Assembly: GCA_963713805.1 (NCBI GenBank) | Contig: CAVQNF010000002.1 | Coordinates: 248,001-312,000 of the forward strand | Direction: 5' to 3' | Length of the DNA: 64,000 nucleotides | Origin: GAS188 sp963713805 | GTDB lineage: Bacteria; Pseudomonadota; Alphaproteobacteria; Rhizobiales; Beijerinckiaceae | Shown here: positions 19,644 to 27,299 of the stretch, one piece after another | Position numbering within the stretch: the stretch's first letter is position 1 | How the letters are laid out: each line of letters begins with the position of its first letter | Position numbers and translations under genes: made by a program | The notes under the pieces: generated by a model | Database searches by the model: none | The model's input: only the letters and a program-made list of their open reading frames with translations | Told to the model about the DNA's origin: nothing

Positions 19644-19889
19644 ATGAAAGTGATCCTGTCTGCATGCGTGATCGCAATCTGGGCGACAGGCGCATTGGGT
19701 GCAGAGGGCAGCTGCAAGAGCCAGGCCGGGGACAAGAAGCTCGCTGGGGCGGCCCTGAGCAGCTTCATGAAGAAGTGCCAGACCGACGCGACCAGTGCGT
19801 GCGAAAGTTCCGCTACAGAAAAGAAACTGGCCGGCGCGGCGAAGACCAGCTTTACCAAGAAATGTGTTAGCGACGCCGTCGGCACTTAA
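19644..19889 (+). CDS. Exported PsiF-repeat protein
   Basis: The product is an 81-residue protein with a signal peptide (1-20, ending GALGAEG). It carries two tandem PsiF-type repeats, each with Cys, Ala and KKLAGAA-SF-KKC: residues about 24-45 and 52-75. PsiF was first named as phosphate-starvation inducible in E. coli; its function is unknown. A strong GGGAGACG ribosome site sits seven to eight bases before the ATG. No Pho box was identified. Confidence 0.8.
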   Translation: MKVILSACVIAIWATGALGAEGSCKSQAGDKKLAGAALSSFMKKCQTDATSACESSATEKKLAGAAKTSFTKKCVSDAVGT

Positions 19890-20020
19890 GGCTCCGTAGC
19901 TGCGACGGCCGCCCGGCGGCGGGTTGCCGCGATCTTACGGCGAGGATTGGAGATCGGCTCATCGAAAGGGCCGATCCGTTGACGGCTGGCCGAAGCGGCG
20001 TCGGCTTGGCCCATAACTTC

Positions 20021-20109
20021 CGATCCCAAGTCTTCCAGTGCCAAGTCTTCCGGTGCCAAGTCTTCCGGTGCCATGTCTTCCGATCCCAGGTCTTCCGATC
20101 CAGGTCTTC
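20021..20109. repeat. 15-bp tandem repeat array, six units
   Basis: Units of the form C(G/A)(G/A)T(G/C)CCAAGTCTTC follow one another from 20021. The first five are 15 bp and the sixth is 14 bp (one C missing). On the minus strand two frames read as a five-residue repeat: one gives EDLAP/EDLGS, the other RKTWH/RKTWD. Neither frame has a clear start or homologue. The shorter last unit breaks frame, which argues against a maintained protein. Confidence 0.7.
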
Positions 20110-20353
20110 CAGGCCACAGTTGACTGAGAATTCTTGCGAGACCAGCAACAGAGAAGGGCGAGACCGGCGACATGCCACAAGAAGGCTAGCCGGTCACGGC
20201 AGCAGCCCGAAGCGCGCTCCCCCCGCGCAGAGCTTGGGACAGCAGCGCACATCTTCGAGCACAACAGCTTGGCCGCCTGAGCCAACTGTCCGTGCGCTGG
20301 CGAATAATATGCGCAGATCGCGTGTTTATGGCGCGGGGCGACACCCACCTTTG

Positions 20354-20482
20354 ATGTGTTCGATGATCCAAGACACGCTCATCAGAGCTGCAATGAGTTC
20401 GTTGAAGGTTGCTGCGGGAGCCATCGTCACGGGCGCCATGACGGTGCTTTTGTGGGTCGTCGTCATTGAAATCCTGGCCTGA
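20354..20482 (+). CDS. Small membrane protein, hypothetical
   Basis: A 42-residue frame MCSMIQDTLIRAAMSS has one hydrophobic segment (about 17-41: a run of Ala, Val, Leu, Ile with TGAMTVLLWVVV) and a stop right after it. No ribosome site is evident. It lies upstream of another small membrane protein and a DUF4239 gene in the same direction. It may be real, but nothing beyond the membrane segment supports it. Confidence 0.3.
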   Translation: MCSMIQDTLIRAAMSSLKVAAGAIVTGAMTVLLWVVVIEILA

Positions 20483-20545
20483 ACCCATCAAGGGTAATGG
20501 ATCGCCATGCATTAGGTTCAGGAGTTTCTGAATTGGTGGTGCGAT

Positions 20546-20753
20546 TTGCTCGGCGTAGTCGACCCTGTTTCCGTTCAGATCGCCAGCGGTATTGTCGCTG
20601 GCGGTAGTCTTCTGCTTGTCGCTTTCTATACGCGTTGGTGTTTCTATACCTTTTTTCTGCTTCGATTGGACGCAAATACTACTGACGGAGCAGTTCGCGA
20701 AGGGGATCGTCAAATCCTTTCAGGGTTTTGAAGATCTGGCCGCCCGAGAATGA
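20546..20753 (+). CDS. Small membrane protein upstream of DUF4239 (one frameshift)
   Basis: A reading frame for about 70 residues contains one strong hydrophobic segment (IASGIVAGGSLLLVAFYT) and an aromatic stretch (RWCFYTFFLL). It then continues, after removing one G near 20690, into EQFAKGIVKSFQGFEDLAARE before a stop at 20751. The start is uncertain. TTG at 20546 is possible; the frame is open further left (VQEFLNWWCD) to a TAG at 20513, directly after an ATG. The next gene, encoding DUF4239, begins 60 bp downstream, so the two probably form one unit. No known family. Confidence 0.45.
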
Positions 20754-20814
20754 TTTCTCCGTCGGTCGGCGAAATGATATTGGCTCGAAGCATGATAGAG
20801 GAGGATACGGTCCG

Positions 20815-21581
20815 GTGACTCTCATTCTCACCGCCATTCTCACTGCCGGCGTGACGTTTGCCAGCGGGATGGGAGCGCTGCATTTACAAGGGTTCCTTCC
20901 GGAACTCGATGAGGTCGGATTCTTGTCGAGCGGTCATTGTGCAAATCTCGGCTCTGCTCAGCGTTCTCCTTGCAATGGTTCTAGGTGGGCTCGTTGGGAC
21001 AAGCTTTGCCTTCTTCTTCGCGCAGAAAGCTAACCTGGATACTCTGTCCGCGCAGGTTCTCCAGTTCGATCACGCGCTCGCCGAATATGGTCCGGAGGCG
21101 AGCCGAGCCCGCGCGCAGCTGAAAGAGGTTGTTCTCCAAGGCTATCGAGGTGTTTTGGAGCCGTAGACAGGTCGACCCGGGGGCGCTCACGGCTGCTCGT
21201 CCCCTGGTGCAAGAAGACACCATGAATGCCCTTCTCGCGTCCCTGCAGCCGACATCGCAAGCACAGAAGCAGGCCCTAGCAAAGGCCCAGCAATATGCTA
21301 CGGCGATGGAGCAGTCGCGACTGTTGCTGTCTCTACAGATCGCAGGTCAATCGGTGCCCTGGCAGCTCATCGTGATCGTCGCATTTTGGGCCGCCGCTCT
21401 TTTCTTCGGTTACGGTCTGTTCGCGCCGAATAACGCGACAATCGTCATCGCGCTCGCTCTTGCCGCGGTGTCGATAGGTCTCGCGATATTTTTAATTTTC
21501 GACCTTCGCCAACCCTATACCGGGGTTTTCCGCATCTCACCGGGCTCGCTCAAGGAGACGATTAAATTCTTGAGCAGATAA
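20815..21581 (+). CDS. DUF4239 (bestrophin-like) membrane protein (two frameshifts)
   Basis: The protein can be followed from MTLILTAILTAGVTF to SLKETIKFLSR, about 254 residues. An N-terminal membrane helix is followed by SALLSVLLAMVLGGLVG, a cytosolic helical region with the QVLQFDHALAEYGPEA block, and two further helices (IVIVAFWAAALFFGYG and VIALALAAVSIGLAIF). The tail QPYTGVFRIS-P is typical of the family. Breaks near 20937 and 21148 are each cured by dropping one base. Bestrophin relatives are ion channels, but DUF4239 has no proven role. Confidence 0.8.
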
Positions 21582-21935
21582 TTCTGTTGGTCATCATCAC
21601 CGAGAGATCGCGATGGCTTGCGGCCGGTCGACGCGAGGCGCGGGTGGCGGGCTAATGGGCTTCGTCGCGCTGGGGTGAGCGGCAAAGGGTGGCGTCGCCT
21701 GGTCCGACCAAGACCACTTTCGATCCTCAGCGGAAGTTAGCGCCTGAACCCGTGCGCGTGACCCGGACAGAGCCGTCCACACCATCACCGAAACCTCCCC
21801 CGAAACCGATGACCCCATCCTATCACGCACCATGGCACGATTACGCTTGTGGCAAGCGGGCCGGATCAGCGGACGGGGCTGGCCAGGCCGGGAATATCGT
21901 GATCGGTTACATGTAACTTCTCACGGGAGATTGTC
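21582..21935. other. Gene-free stretch upstream of the MazEF-like locus
   Basis: No convincing frame. A Pro- and Lys-rich open frame (21689-21916) has no start with a ribosome site. The palindrome at 21906-21917 is the only structured element seen. Confidence 0.45.
21906..21917. promoter_or_regulatory. Perfect 12-bp palindrome upstream of the MazEF-like locus
   Basis: GTTACATGTAAC is a perfect palindrome that ends 18 bases before the antitoxin ATG. Antitoxins of this kind usually repress their own promoter, so this is a likely operator. Confidence 0.4.
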
Positions 21936-22169
21936 ATGGCCCCGGTACCCCAACCCAGGCCCTCGCGCGTGAAGGTGCGCGCGCACCGCGAGCGCCTGCG
22001 CAAGCAGGGTTTGCGTCCCATCCAGATTTGGGTGCCGGACGTTCGTGCCCCCGCCTTCCGTTCGGAAGCGCATCGCCAGTCGCTTGCCGTTTCTGCGAGT
22101 TCCCATGCACAGGAGGAGCAGGCGTTCATCGACGCGGTCTCGGCCATCGTCAATGAAGACGGCGGCAGA
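21936..22169 (+). CDS. MazE-family antitoxin (fused in frame to the toxin)
   Basis: The first 78 residues (MAPVPQPRPSRVKVRAHRER) carry the alphaproteobacterial MazE-like signature: RLRKQGLRPIQIWVPDVRAP, then EAHRQSLAVSASSHAQEEQAFIDAVS. The N-terminal basic part should bind the operator. A GGGAGA ribosome site precedes the ATG. In relatives the antitoxin ends a few residues later and its stop overlaps the toxin ATG. Here the frame continues without a stop into MRRGDIW. Removing one G from the GGCGGCAG run near 22160 would give a TGA overlapping ATGA, so the fusion may be an insertion error. Confidence 0.75.
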
Positions 22170-22538
22170 ATGAGGCGGGGCGATATCTGGACGATCGCCG
22201 GCGGCAAAGACGATGCGGGCAAAGACCATGCGGGGAATCCGCGTCCTGCCGTCATCGTGCAGGATGACAGCTTCGACGGAACGGACTCCATCACGGTCTG
22301 CGCCTTTACCACCGACGAGACCGAAGCGCCATTACTTCGCTTGGCCGTGGAACCGAATGAGCGCAACCGGTTGCGGGCTACTTGCCGATTGATGGTGGAC
22401 AAGATCACTACCGTCCCGAAGGCCAGGGTCGGCTTGCGCATCGGCCGTTTAGACGACAAGGACATGCTGCGGCTTAACCAGGCCGTGCTCGTCTTCCTGG
22501 GATTGGCGGTTTCGCCCAGGACCAAGCGGGAGGGATGA
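22170..22538 (+). CDS. MazF/PemK-family endoribonuclease toxin
   Basis: The product has 122 residues from the ATG at 22170 (MRRGDIWTIAGGKD). PemK/MazF features are the N-terminal RGDIW strand, the PRPAVIVQDD loop and the TVCAFTTD strand, then CRLMVDKITTVPK and a C-terminal LNQAVLVFLGLA. It would cleave mRNA at short motifs when the antitoxin is lost. The loop after GGKD has a near-repeat (DDAGKDHAGN) that relatives lack or have only once, possibly a small tandem duplication. No stop separates it from the antitoxin in this sequence. Confidence 0.8.
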   Translation: MRRGDIWTIAGGKDDAGKDHAGNPRPAVIVQDDSFDGTDSITVCAFTTDETEAPLLRLAVEPNERNRLRATCRLMVDKITTVPKARVGLRIGRLDDKDMLRLNQAVLVFLGLAVSPRTKREG

Positions 22539-22768
22539 CCCGGAACGAGGCCGAACCTACCCCCGACGTCGATATCGCCATTTCTCAGTTCTTGGAAATA
22601 CACATGCCACAATGCGTCCTGCATGCATCCTTCATGTGGGGACCGATGCTTGCCGAGAACGTTGTAGCGGTCGTGTCACGGGAGCCGGCGCAGAAGTAGA
22701 ACACGTGTTCGTGTGTGCCAAAAAAGTCGTAGCTCCCTTGCGCGCTCTTGCGAAGCACGCTACGCGAT

Positions 22769-22790
22769 GTGATACTATATACGGTATCAC
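22769..22790. promoter_or_regulatory. Inverted-repeat operator abutting the hicA start
   Basis: GTGATAC-N8-GTATCAC, with an AT-rich centre (TATATACG), ends three bases before the GTG of hicA. HicB-type antitoxins with a ribbon-helix-helix tail bind such repeats, so this is a likely autoregulatory site overlapping the promoter. Confidence 0.55.
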
Positions 22791-22793
22791 GAC

Positions 22794-23039
22794 GTGAATG
22801 CGAGAGCCAAGCTCATTGATGCAATCCGCAACAATCCGAGGGACGTTCGGTTCGATGACGCTTGCAAGATGGCTGAATGGCTGGGCTTCGTCTGGAAGGG
22901 CGGAAAGGGCTCTCATCGGTCTTTCGCCCGCAAGGGAGAGCCCACTATTTTGAACTTTCAAAGCCATGGAGGGAGAATAAAGCCTTATCAGGGCCGCCAG
23001 TTGGTGGACATGATCGAGAAGTACGAGGACGAGATATGA
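22794..23039 (+). CDS. hicA: HicA-family mRNA interferase toxin
   Basis: The product is 81 residues from a GTG at 22794. The double-stranded RNA-binding-like fold of HicA is recognised by GGKGSHRSFARKG with the catalytic His41, followed by LNFQSHGGRIKPYQGRQLV. It would degrade mRNA and block growth until bound by HicB. The GTG lies only three bases after the operator palindrome and has no room for a ribosome site, so the message may be leaderless. The stop overlaps the hicB start (ATGA). Confidence 0.88.
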   Translation: MNARAKLIDAIRNNPRDVRFDDACKMAEWLGFVWKGGKGSHRSFARKGEPTILNFQSHGGRIKPYQGRQLVDMIEKYEDEI

Positions 23040-23620
23040 TCGAGACCGAGCGGTATCCCTTGAACGTGTTCTGGAGCGAAGAGGACGGCGGCTATATCGC
23101 CGTCGCCACGGACCTTCCAGGATGCTCTGCATTCGGAGAAACCCAAGCCAAGGCGATCGCCGAGGCTCAAGACGCGATTGCCTCTTGGATAGAGGCCGCT
23201 CGGGCCGCCGGCAACCCCATTCCTGCTCCATCAAAGCCGGCTGACCGGGAGCGCTATAGCGGAAAGGTTTTGGTGCGTATGCCAAAATCTCTCCACGCCA
23301 AATTGGCGAGAAGCGCCGATGCCGAGGGCGTAAGTCTAAACCACTTAATCGTGTACATCCTTTCCGATGGACACACGTCCATGCATCGCACAGACCAATA
23401 TTTTTCCGCGTTAGCCAATATTGGAAGCGTATATATGGGCAATTCACTATACAATCAGTATCAAACCCTGTGCGTAAACTTTCCTAAATCGGCAACGCTG
23501 ATTTCGTCTGCCACGGGCATGATTGAGACATTGACCGGGATTATCGACCGCGACGTGGTCACCGTTAAATCCGGAGTGCTTGGGGAAAATGCAATAAAAG
23601 TCAGCGCAGCGCTGACGTAG
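23036..23620 (+). CDS. hicB: HicB-family antitoxin with an extra C-terminal region
   Basis: The product has 194 residues. An N-terminal partial RNase H-like fold (YPLNVFWSEEDGGYIAVATD, then LPGCSAFGETQAKAIAEAQDAI) binds the toxin. A ribbon-helix-helix unit at about 76-110 (GKVLVRMPKSLHAKLARSA) binds DNA. Most relatives end there; this one goes on for about 84 more residues (111-194) with no recognisable fold, rich in Ser, Thr and Val, ending IKVSAALT. No frame break explains it, because the upstream frame simply continues. Coupled to hicA by ATGA overlap. Confidence 0.85.
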   Translation: MIETERYPLNVFWSEEDGGYIAVATDLPGCSAFGETQAKAIAEAQDAIASWIEAARAAGNPIPAPSKPADRERYSGKVLVRMPKSLHAKLARSADAEGVSLNHLIVYILSDGHTSMHRTDQYFSALANIGSVYMGNSLYNQYQTLCVNFPKSATLISSATGMIETLTGIIDRDVVTVKSGVLGENAIKVSAALT

Positions 23621-23631
23621 GGGCTCAATCA

Positions 23632-23916
23632 ATGGCAGAAAGCACGCAATATTCCTTTGAGTTGTCGGAAGTCGTGACCGCTCTCATCAAGCATCAAGGG
23701 ATTCACGAAGGTAAATGGACTGTTGGTGTCGAGTTTAACATGGGAGCGGCTCTTGCCGGTCCATCGCCTGCCGATGCTCGGCCAACTGCATTTATCGCCG
23801 TGAATAGGCTTCAGCTTACACAGCCGTCCGAAGGTGCTCCGGCAATTACATTTACGGTTGACGCTGCGTCGGTAAATCCGGCGCCAAAAGCAAGCAAGAA
23901 AAAGCAGACAAAATAG
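23632..23916 (+). CDS. Hypothetical protein downstream of hicAB
   Basis: The product is 94 residues beginning 11 bases after hicB, so probably cotranscribed. The N-terminus has SFELSEVVTALIKHQGIHEGKW, then a beta-rich stretch with VGVEFNMGAAL and FIAVNRLQL. The tail is Lys-rich (ASKKKQTK). I do not recognise the family. Its place behind a toxin-antitoxin pair hints at a third component, but nothing in the sequence proves it. Confidence 0.6.
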   Translation: MAESTQYSFELSEVVTALIKHQGIHEGKWTVGVEFNMGAALAGPSPADARPTAFIAVNRLQLTQPSEGAPAITFTVDAASVNPAPKASKKKQTK

Positions 23917-24107
23917 CGCAGCTTTGCAAGCTCCCTGGCGATGCATCACAGCGGACGCCCTATAAGAACGGTCTCGCCGTGCGAGATCACCTGAGAGAGA
24001 ACGAGAGCTGGTATGATCCCGATGATCCCGAACTGATCAAGCTATTGAAGAAAGCGGGCGTATGGGTGGAGGTTTGGCCCTGCCATCATAGGCGATCTTC
24101 CAGCTAG
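23857..24107 (+). CDS. Start-less open frame after the hicAB operon
   Basis: A frame overlapping the end of the previous gene reads GAKSKQEKADKIAQLCK, then TPYKNGLAVRDHLREN, then DPDDPELIKLLKKAGVWVEVW, and stops near 24107. The composition is that of a real small protein, but no start codon lies in the frame. The offset from the upstream gene does not fit a one-base insertion. It could be the tail of a gene broken by deletion. Confidence 0.3.
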
Positions 24108-24234
24108 CGCCCTTTCCCCGCTTCAATCCGCTTCTCATCGCCGTAATGCGCGTTCAAAGTTAAGGCTATTTGTAAGTCCGATATGCGTCAGGTTTGAAAA
24201 TATTCATATTTATCAAATGTATGGGTATAATAAT

Positions 24235-24326
24235 TGGCGGAGACGGAGGGATTCGAACCCTCGAGACCCCTTTCGAGGTCTGCTCATTTAGCAAACGAGT
24301 GCCTTCAGCCTCTCGGCCACGTCTCC
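24235..24326 (-). tRNA. tRNA-Ser (anticodon GCU)
   Basis: The reverse strand begins GGAGACGTGGCCGAGAGGC and ends CGTCTCC-G-CCA, giving a seven-pair acceptor stem and an encoded CCA. The anticodon arm has loop TTGCTAA with anticodon GCT, the long variable arm of a class II tRNA (GACCTCGAAAGGGGTC region), and a GGTTCGAATCC T-loop. The 3' end points left, toward the accessory region, as expected for a tRNA used as an attachment site. No duplicated 3' end was found to the left in this window. Confidence 0.95.
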
Positions 24327-24437
24327 TTGCGCCCTGCCCTATAGGGCAGGCCGGCCCTCGGTCAACAGCGGAGGGCCGGGGATGATCGAGCGGGGCCCAA
24401 CGCGATGACCGAGTGAAAACGGCGGCTTCACGGAGGG

Positions 24438-24905
24438 TCATTCGGGGCGGACCCTGTCGTCGATGAGGCGGCCGAGCAGATCGGCGAGCGTCTGCGCCTG
24501 CGCTTCCCCGCCGAGCTTTCGTCCGACATGGCGCGCGATCGCCGTCTCGATAGGCGGGCCACATTCGGCGCAAGCAGGTCGCGACCGCTCGACGTGATCA
24601 CGACGAGCTGGCCGCGCCCATCCTCGGCGACGGCTCGGCGTTCGACGAGCCCCACCTTTTCGAGCCGGTCGACGAGGCGGGAGACATTGTGCTGAGCGAG
24701 CAGCAGTTGGGCCTCGATCTCGAGGTGCCGCAGGCCGCTTTGCTTGGCGAGCGCCGCAACGCCAGCAGCACGTCGTACCAGGCGAGCGAGCGGGAAGCCC
24801 GCCTTCTTCAAATCGGCTTCGACCGCGCCGAGCACCTTGTGCTGCGCCTTCACCAGGCGCGCCCAGGCCTGGACGACGGCTTGCGGACGGAGCGCTTTCC
24901 GGCAT
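24438..24905 (-). CDS. MarR-family transcriptional regulator (several frameshifts)
   Basis: Pieces in different frames join to a winged-helix MarR protein. They run KAQHKVLGAVEADLKKAGFP, the WYD-x-LLAL helix, LRHLEIEAQLLLAQHNVSRL and VDRLEKVGLVERRAVAEDGR (recognition helix and wing), GRDLLA, and a C-terminal dimer helix ending LLGRLIDDRVRPE. At least four breaks occur within about 470 bp, and all place best as inserted bases. The gene is divergent from a glutathione S-transferase gene. Three palindromes in the shared region are its likely operators. The true start is uncertain. Confidence 0.7.
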   Translation of the reverse strand: MPESAPSASRRPGLGAPGEGAAQGARRGRSRFEEGGLPARSPGTTCCWRCGARQAKRPAAPRDRGPTAARSAQCLPPRRPARKGGARRTPSRRRGWARPARRDHVERSRPACAECGPPIETAIARHVGRKLGGEAQAQTLADLLGRLIDDRVRPE

Positions 24906-24924
24906 GCGGCAATATTACCGGTTC

Positions 24925-24995
24925 ATGCAAAGGCATCAAGCTTATATCAAGCTTGCGAAATCGATGCATTTGCATATATATAGATGCAACTGCAT
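24925..24995. promoter_or_regulatory. Three ATGCA-N2-TGCAT palindromes between the MarR and GST genes
   Basis: Perfect copies lie at 24964-24975 and 24984-24995, exactly 20 bp apart (two helical turns). A third copy with one mismatch lies at 24925-24936, 39 bp further upstream. The region is AT-rich and holds the divergent promoters. Spacing and symmetry are those of a MarR operator. Confidence 0.6.
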
Positions 24996-25138
24996 TGATA
25001 TCAACGAAGATCGCGCGAGCTTCTCGCTTCGAACGAGAGAGCGGCGCGTCGCTGCTTCCGGGCCGCCGGATGCAGCTTGCGTCGAGACGTCCGGCGTCGA
25101 TCGACTCTGCGAGGCGCAAGAAAGGTTCGAGTAAGACC

Positions 25139-25830
25139 ATGTCCAGCTCTCTTCTCCTCGTCAGCCACAAGCTCTGCCCTTATGTGCAGCGCGCGGTGAT
25201 CTCGCTCACCGAGAAAGGCAAGTTCCTTTCGAGCGCGTCGACATCGATCTTTCCGACAAGCCCGATTGGTTCAAGGCGCTCTCGCCTCTCGGCAAGACGC
25301 CGGTGCTCAAGGTCGGCACCTCCGCCATTTTCGAATCCGCCGTTATCCTCGAATATCTCGAGGAGACCCAGCAAAAGCCGTTGCATCCGAAGGATCCGCT
25401 GAGGCGAGCCGAGCACCGCGCCGCGATCGAGTTCGGCTCGACGATCCTCAGCGACATCTGGGGCTTCTACGCCGCTCCGGCCGAAGCCGCGTTCGAGGCG
25501 AAGCGCCAGCTTCTTGCCGAGCGCTTCTGCCTGGATCGAGAAGCGCCTCGATGGCGGCCCCTGGTTCGACGGCGCGCAGTTCTCGCTCGTCGATGCCGTT
25601 TTCGGACCGGTGTTTCGCTATTTCGACGTCTTCGACGCCATCGACGATTTCGGCATCTCTGGCGCAAAAGCCGAAGGTCGCGCACTGGCGCTCGAACCTT
25701 GCGGCGCGCGCCTCCGTCGCGGTGCGGTGAGCGCAGATTATCCTCAGCTTCTCCTCGATTTCCTGATTGCGCGCAAATCGCATTTGTCGCGCCTCATCGA
25801 GACGAAGGGCATGCGCCTCGAAGCGAGACG
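25139..25830 (+). CDS. Glutathione S-transferase family protein (several frameshifts)
   Basis: About 220 residues. The N-terminal thioredoxin-like domain starts MSSSLLLVSHKLCPYVQRAV with the CPYVQR active-site turn, then FERVDIDLSDKPDWFKALSP, GKTPVLKVG and ESAVILEYLEE (the glutathione-binding E-S). The helical domain has WIEKRLDGGPWFDGAQFSL and VDAVFGPVFRYFDVF. Breaks near 25225, 25530, 25680 and 25725 are each cured by removing one or two bases. The exact end is unclear. It is divergent from the MarR gene and probably under its control; a role in detoxification is inferred. Confidence 0.75.
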
Positions 25831-25974
25831 GGAAAGCGGCGGCCGCGAGCTGAGGCCTCGCGCGGTTCGCATCGCCAGGCAAGAGGATGGGCGTCATCGA
25901 ACAATAGGGCGAGAAGGCCGCTCGTTCACTTCGCCAAGGCTGGCCGGCGGACGATCGATCGCGACCGCCTGCCA

Positions 25975-27102
25975 TCACGCGGGCGGGGAGACCTCGACGA
26001 GAACGATCTCGGGCGGCACGCCGAGGCGCACCGGAAGCTTGCCCGGACCGATGCCGCCCGAGACCACGAGATGGCGACGCCGCCTCGACCACATGGCCAT
26101 AGGCATAGCGGTTGCCGTAATCGGAGGGCACGAGCGGCGAATAGCCGAGAATCCGCACCTGTCCGCCATGCGTATGTCCGGAAAGCGTGAGCGCGACGCG
26201 CTCCGGAACAGTCGCGAAAAATATCCGGCTCGTGCGCGAGGAGCAGGATCGGCGCCGCATCGGAACGTTGCGCGAGCGCGCGATCGAGATCGTTGCGGCC
26301 GATCCATGTCCGGCCTCTCACATGATAGGCAAGCTGGTCGCCGAGACCGACCACCCAGAACCGAATTGCCGTCCTTGGCGAGAGGCACGGCCTGGTTTTC
26401 GAGCACCGGAAGGCCGGCGTTCATCAGCGCGCGTGCCAGCAAGCGGAACCGAGGTGCATCTCAGTTGCGCCTCGCGCATCCGACCACCAATCATGATTGC
26501 CGAGCACGGTGTGCACACCGAGCGGCGCCTTGAGGGCGGCGAGCGAGCGCGCCCAATCGGCACGCGGCACGGGGCGTGAGACGAAGCGGTGGCCGGGCTC
26601 GAAATCACCCAGGACGCAGATCAGATCCGGCTGAAAGCGCGTTGGTCGCGGCGACGATTTCGTCGAGGCGTTCGAGCGAGACGAAGGGTTCCCCGAAATG
26701 CAGATCGGTGAGCACGGCAATGCGCAACGCAGGACCGTTTCGCCAGGGCTCGGGCGCGATGCGATAGCGCGTCACATCGAGCTCGATCGCCGGCGCATAG
26801 GCAAAGGCGTAGCCGTTGACGAGCAACGCTGCCGATGCCGCCGATCAGCGGGCGCGAAAATCGCCTGCCGTCGTGTGATGCCACCAATCGAAGCGGACGC
26901 CGCCCCTGACGGGAGGGATCAGCCCTCCTCGAACCGCCTCGCGGGGATCGTGCCGGCGCTTTTGCGCGGCTCTGCCACGGGCCGCTTCGGCCAGGCGCAA
27001 GCCGCAACCACGGCGGAAAGGCGAAGCTCGCGAAATTGCGGGATCGCCGCCTCGGGCTTGCGGCGTCGTTGGAGGGATGACGAGGTTTGTTGATGCACGC
27101 AT
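25975..27102 (-). CDS. Calcineurin-like metallophosphoesterase (several frameshifts)
   Basis: Joined pieces give an N-terminal membrane segment (GGIGSVALLVNGYAFAYAPA), then the metal motifs in order: RIAVLTDLHFGEP (D-x-H), LICVLGDFEPGH (GD), VHTVLGNHDWW (GNHD), ILLLAHEPDIF and ALTLSGHTHGGQ (GH-TH). The end is VEVSPPA at 25975. This is the YaeI/YkuE-like membrane-anchored branch, which hydrolyses phosphodiester or pyrophosphate bonds in lipids. At least five frame changes occur; start 27102 (MRASTNLVIPP) is tentative. Confidence 0.75.
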
Positions 27103-27299
27103 GGCAAGGCTCTCTTCATGTGCGGCGATGCCGGCGAAAGGCGCGCTCGGCCGGTGACACATTTTGCGCGGCGATCATGGCCCAAATGTCGACGCGCCGA
27201 TGGCAGAGATTTGAGCCTCGCTTCGCCATGGTGAACAGGGCTTTAACCGCATCCGTCGCTCGGCGCGGGGGCGTCGCGTCGCGGCGCCATGCGCGATTT

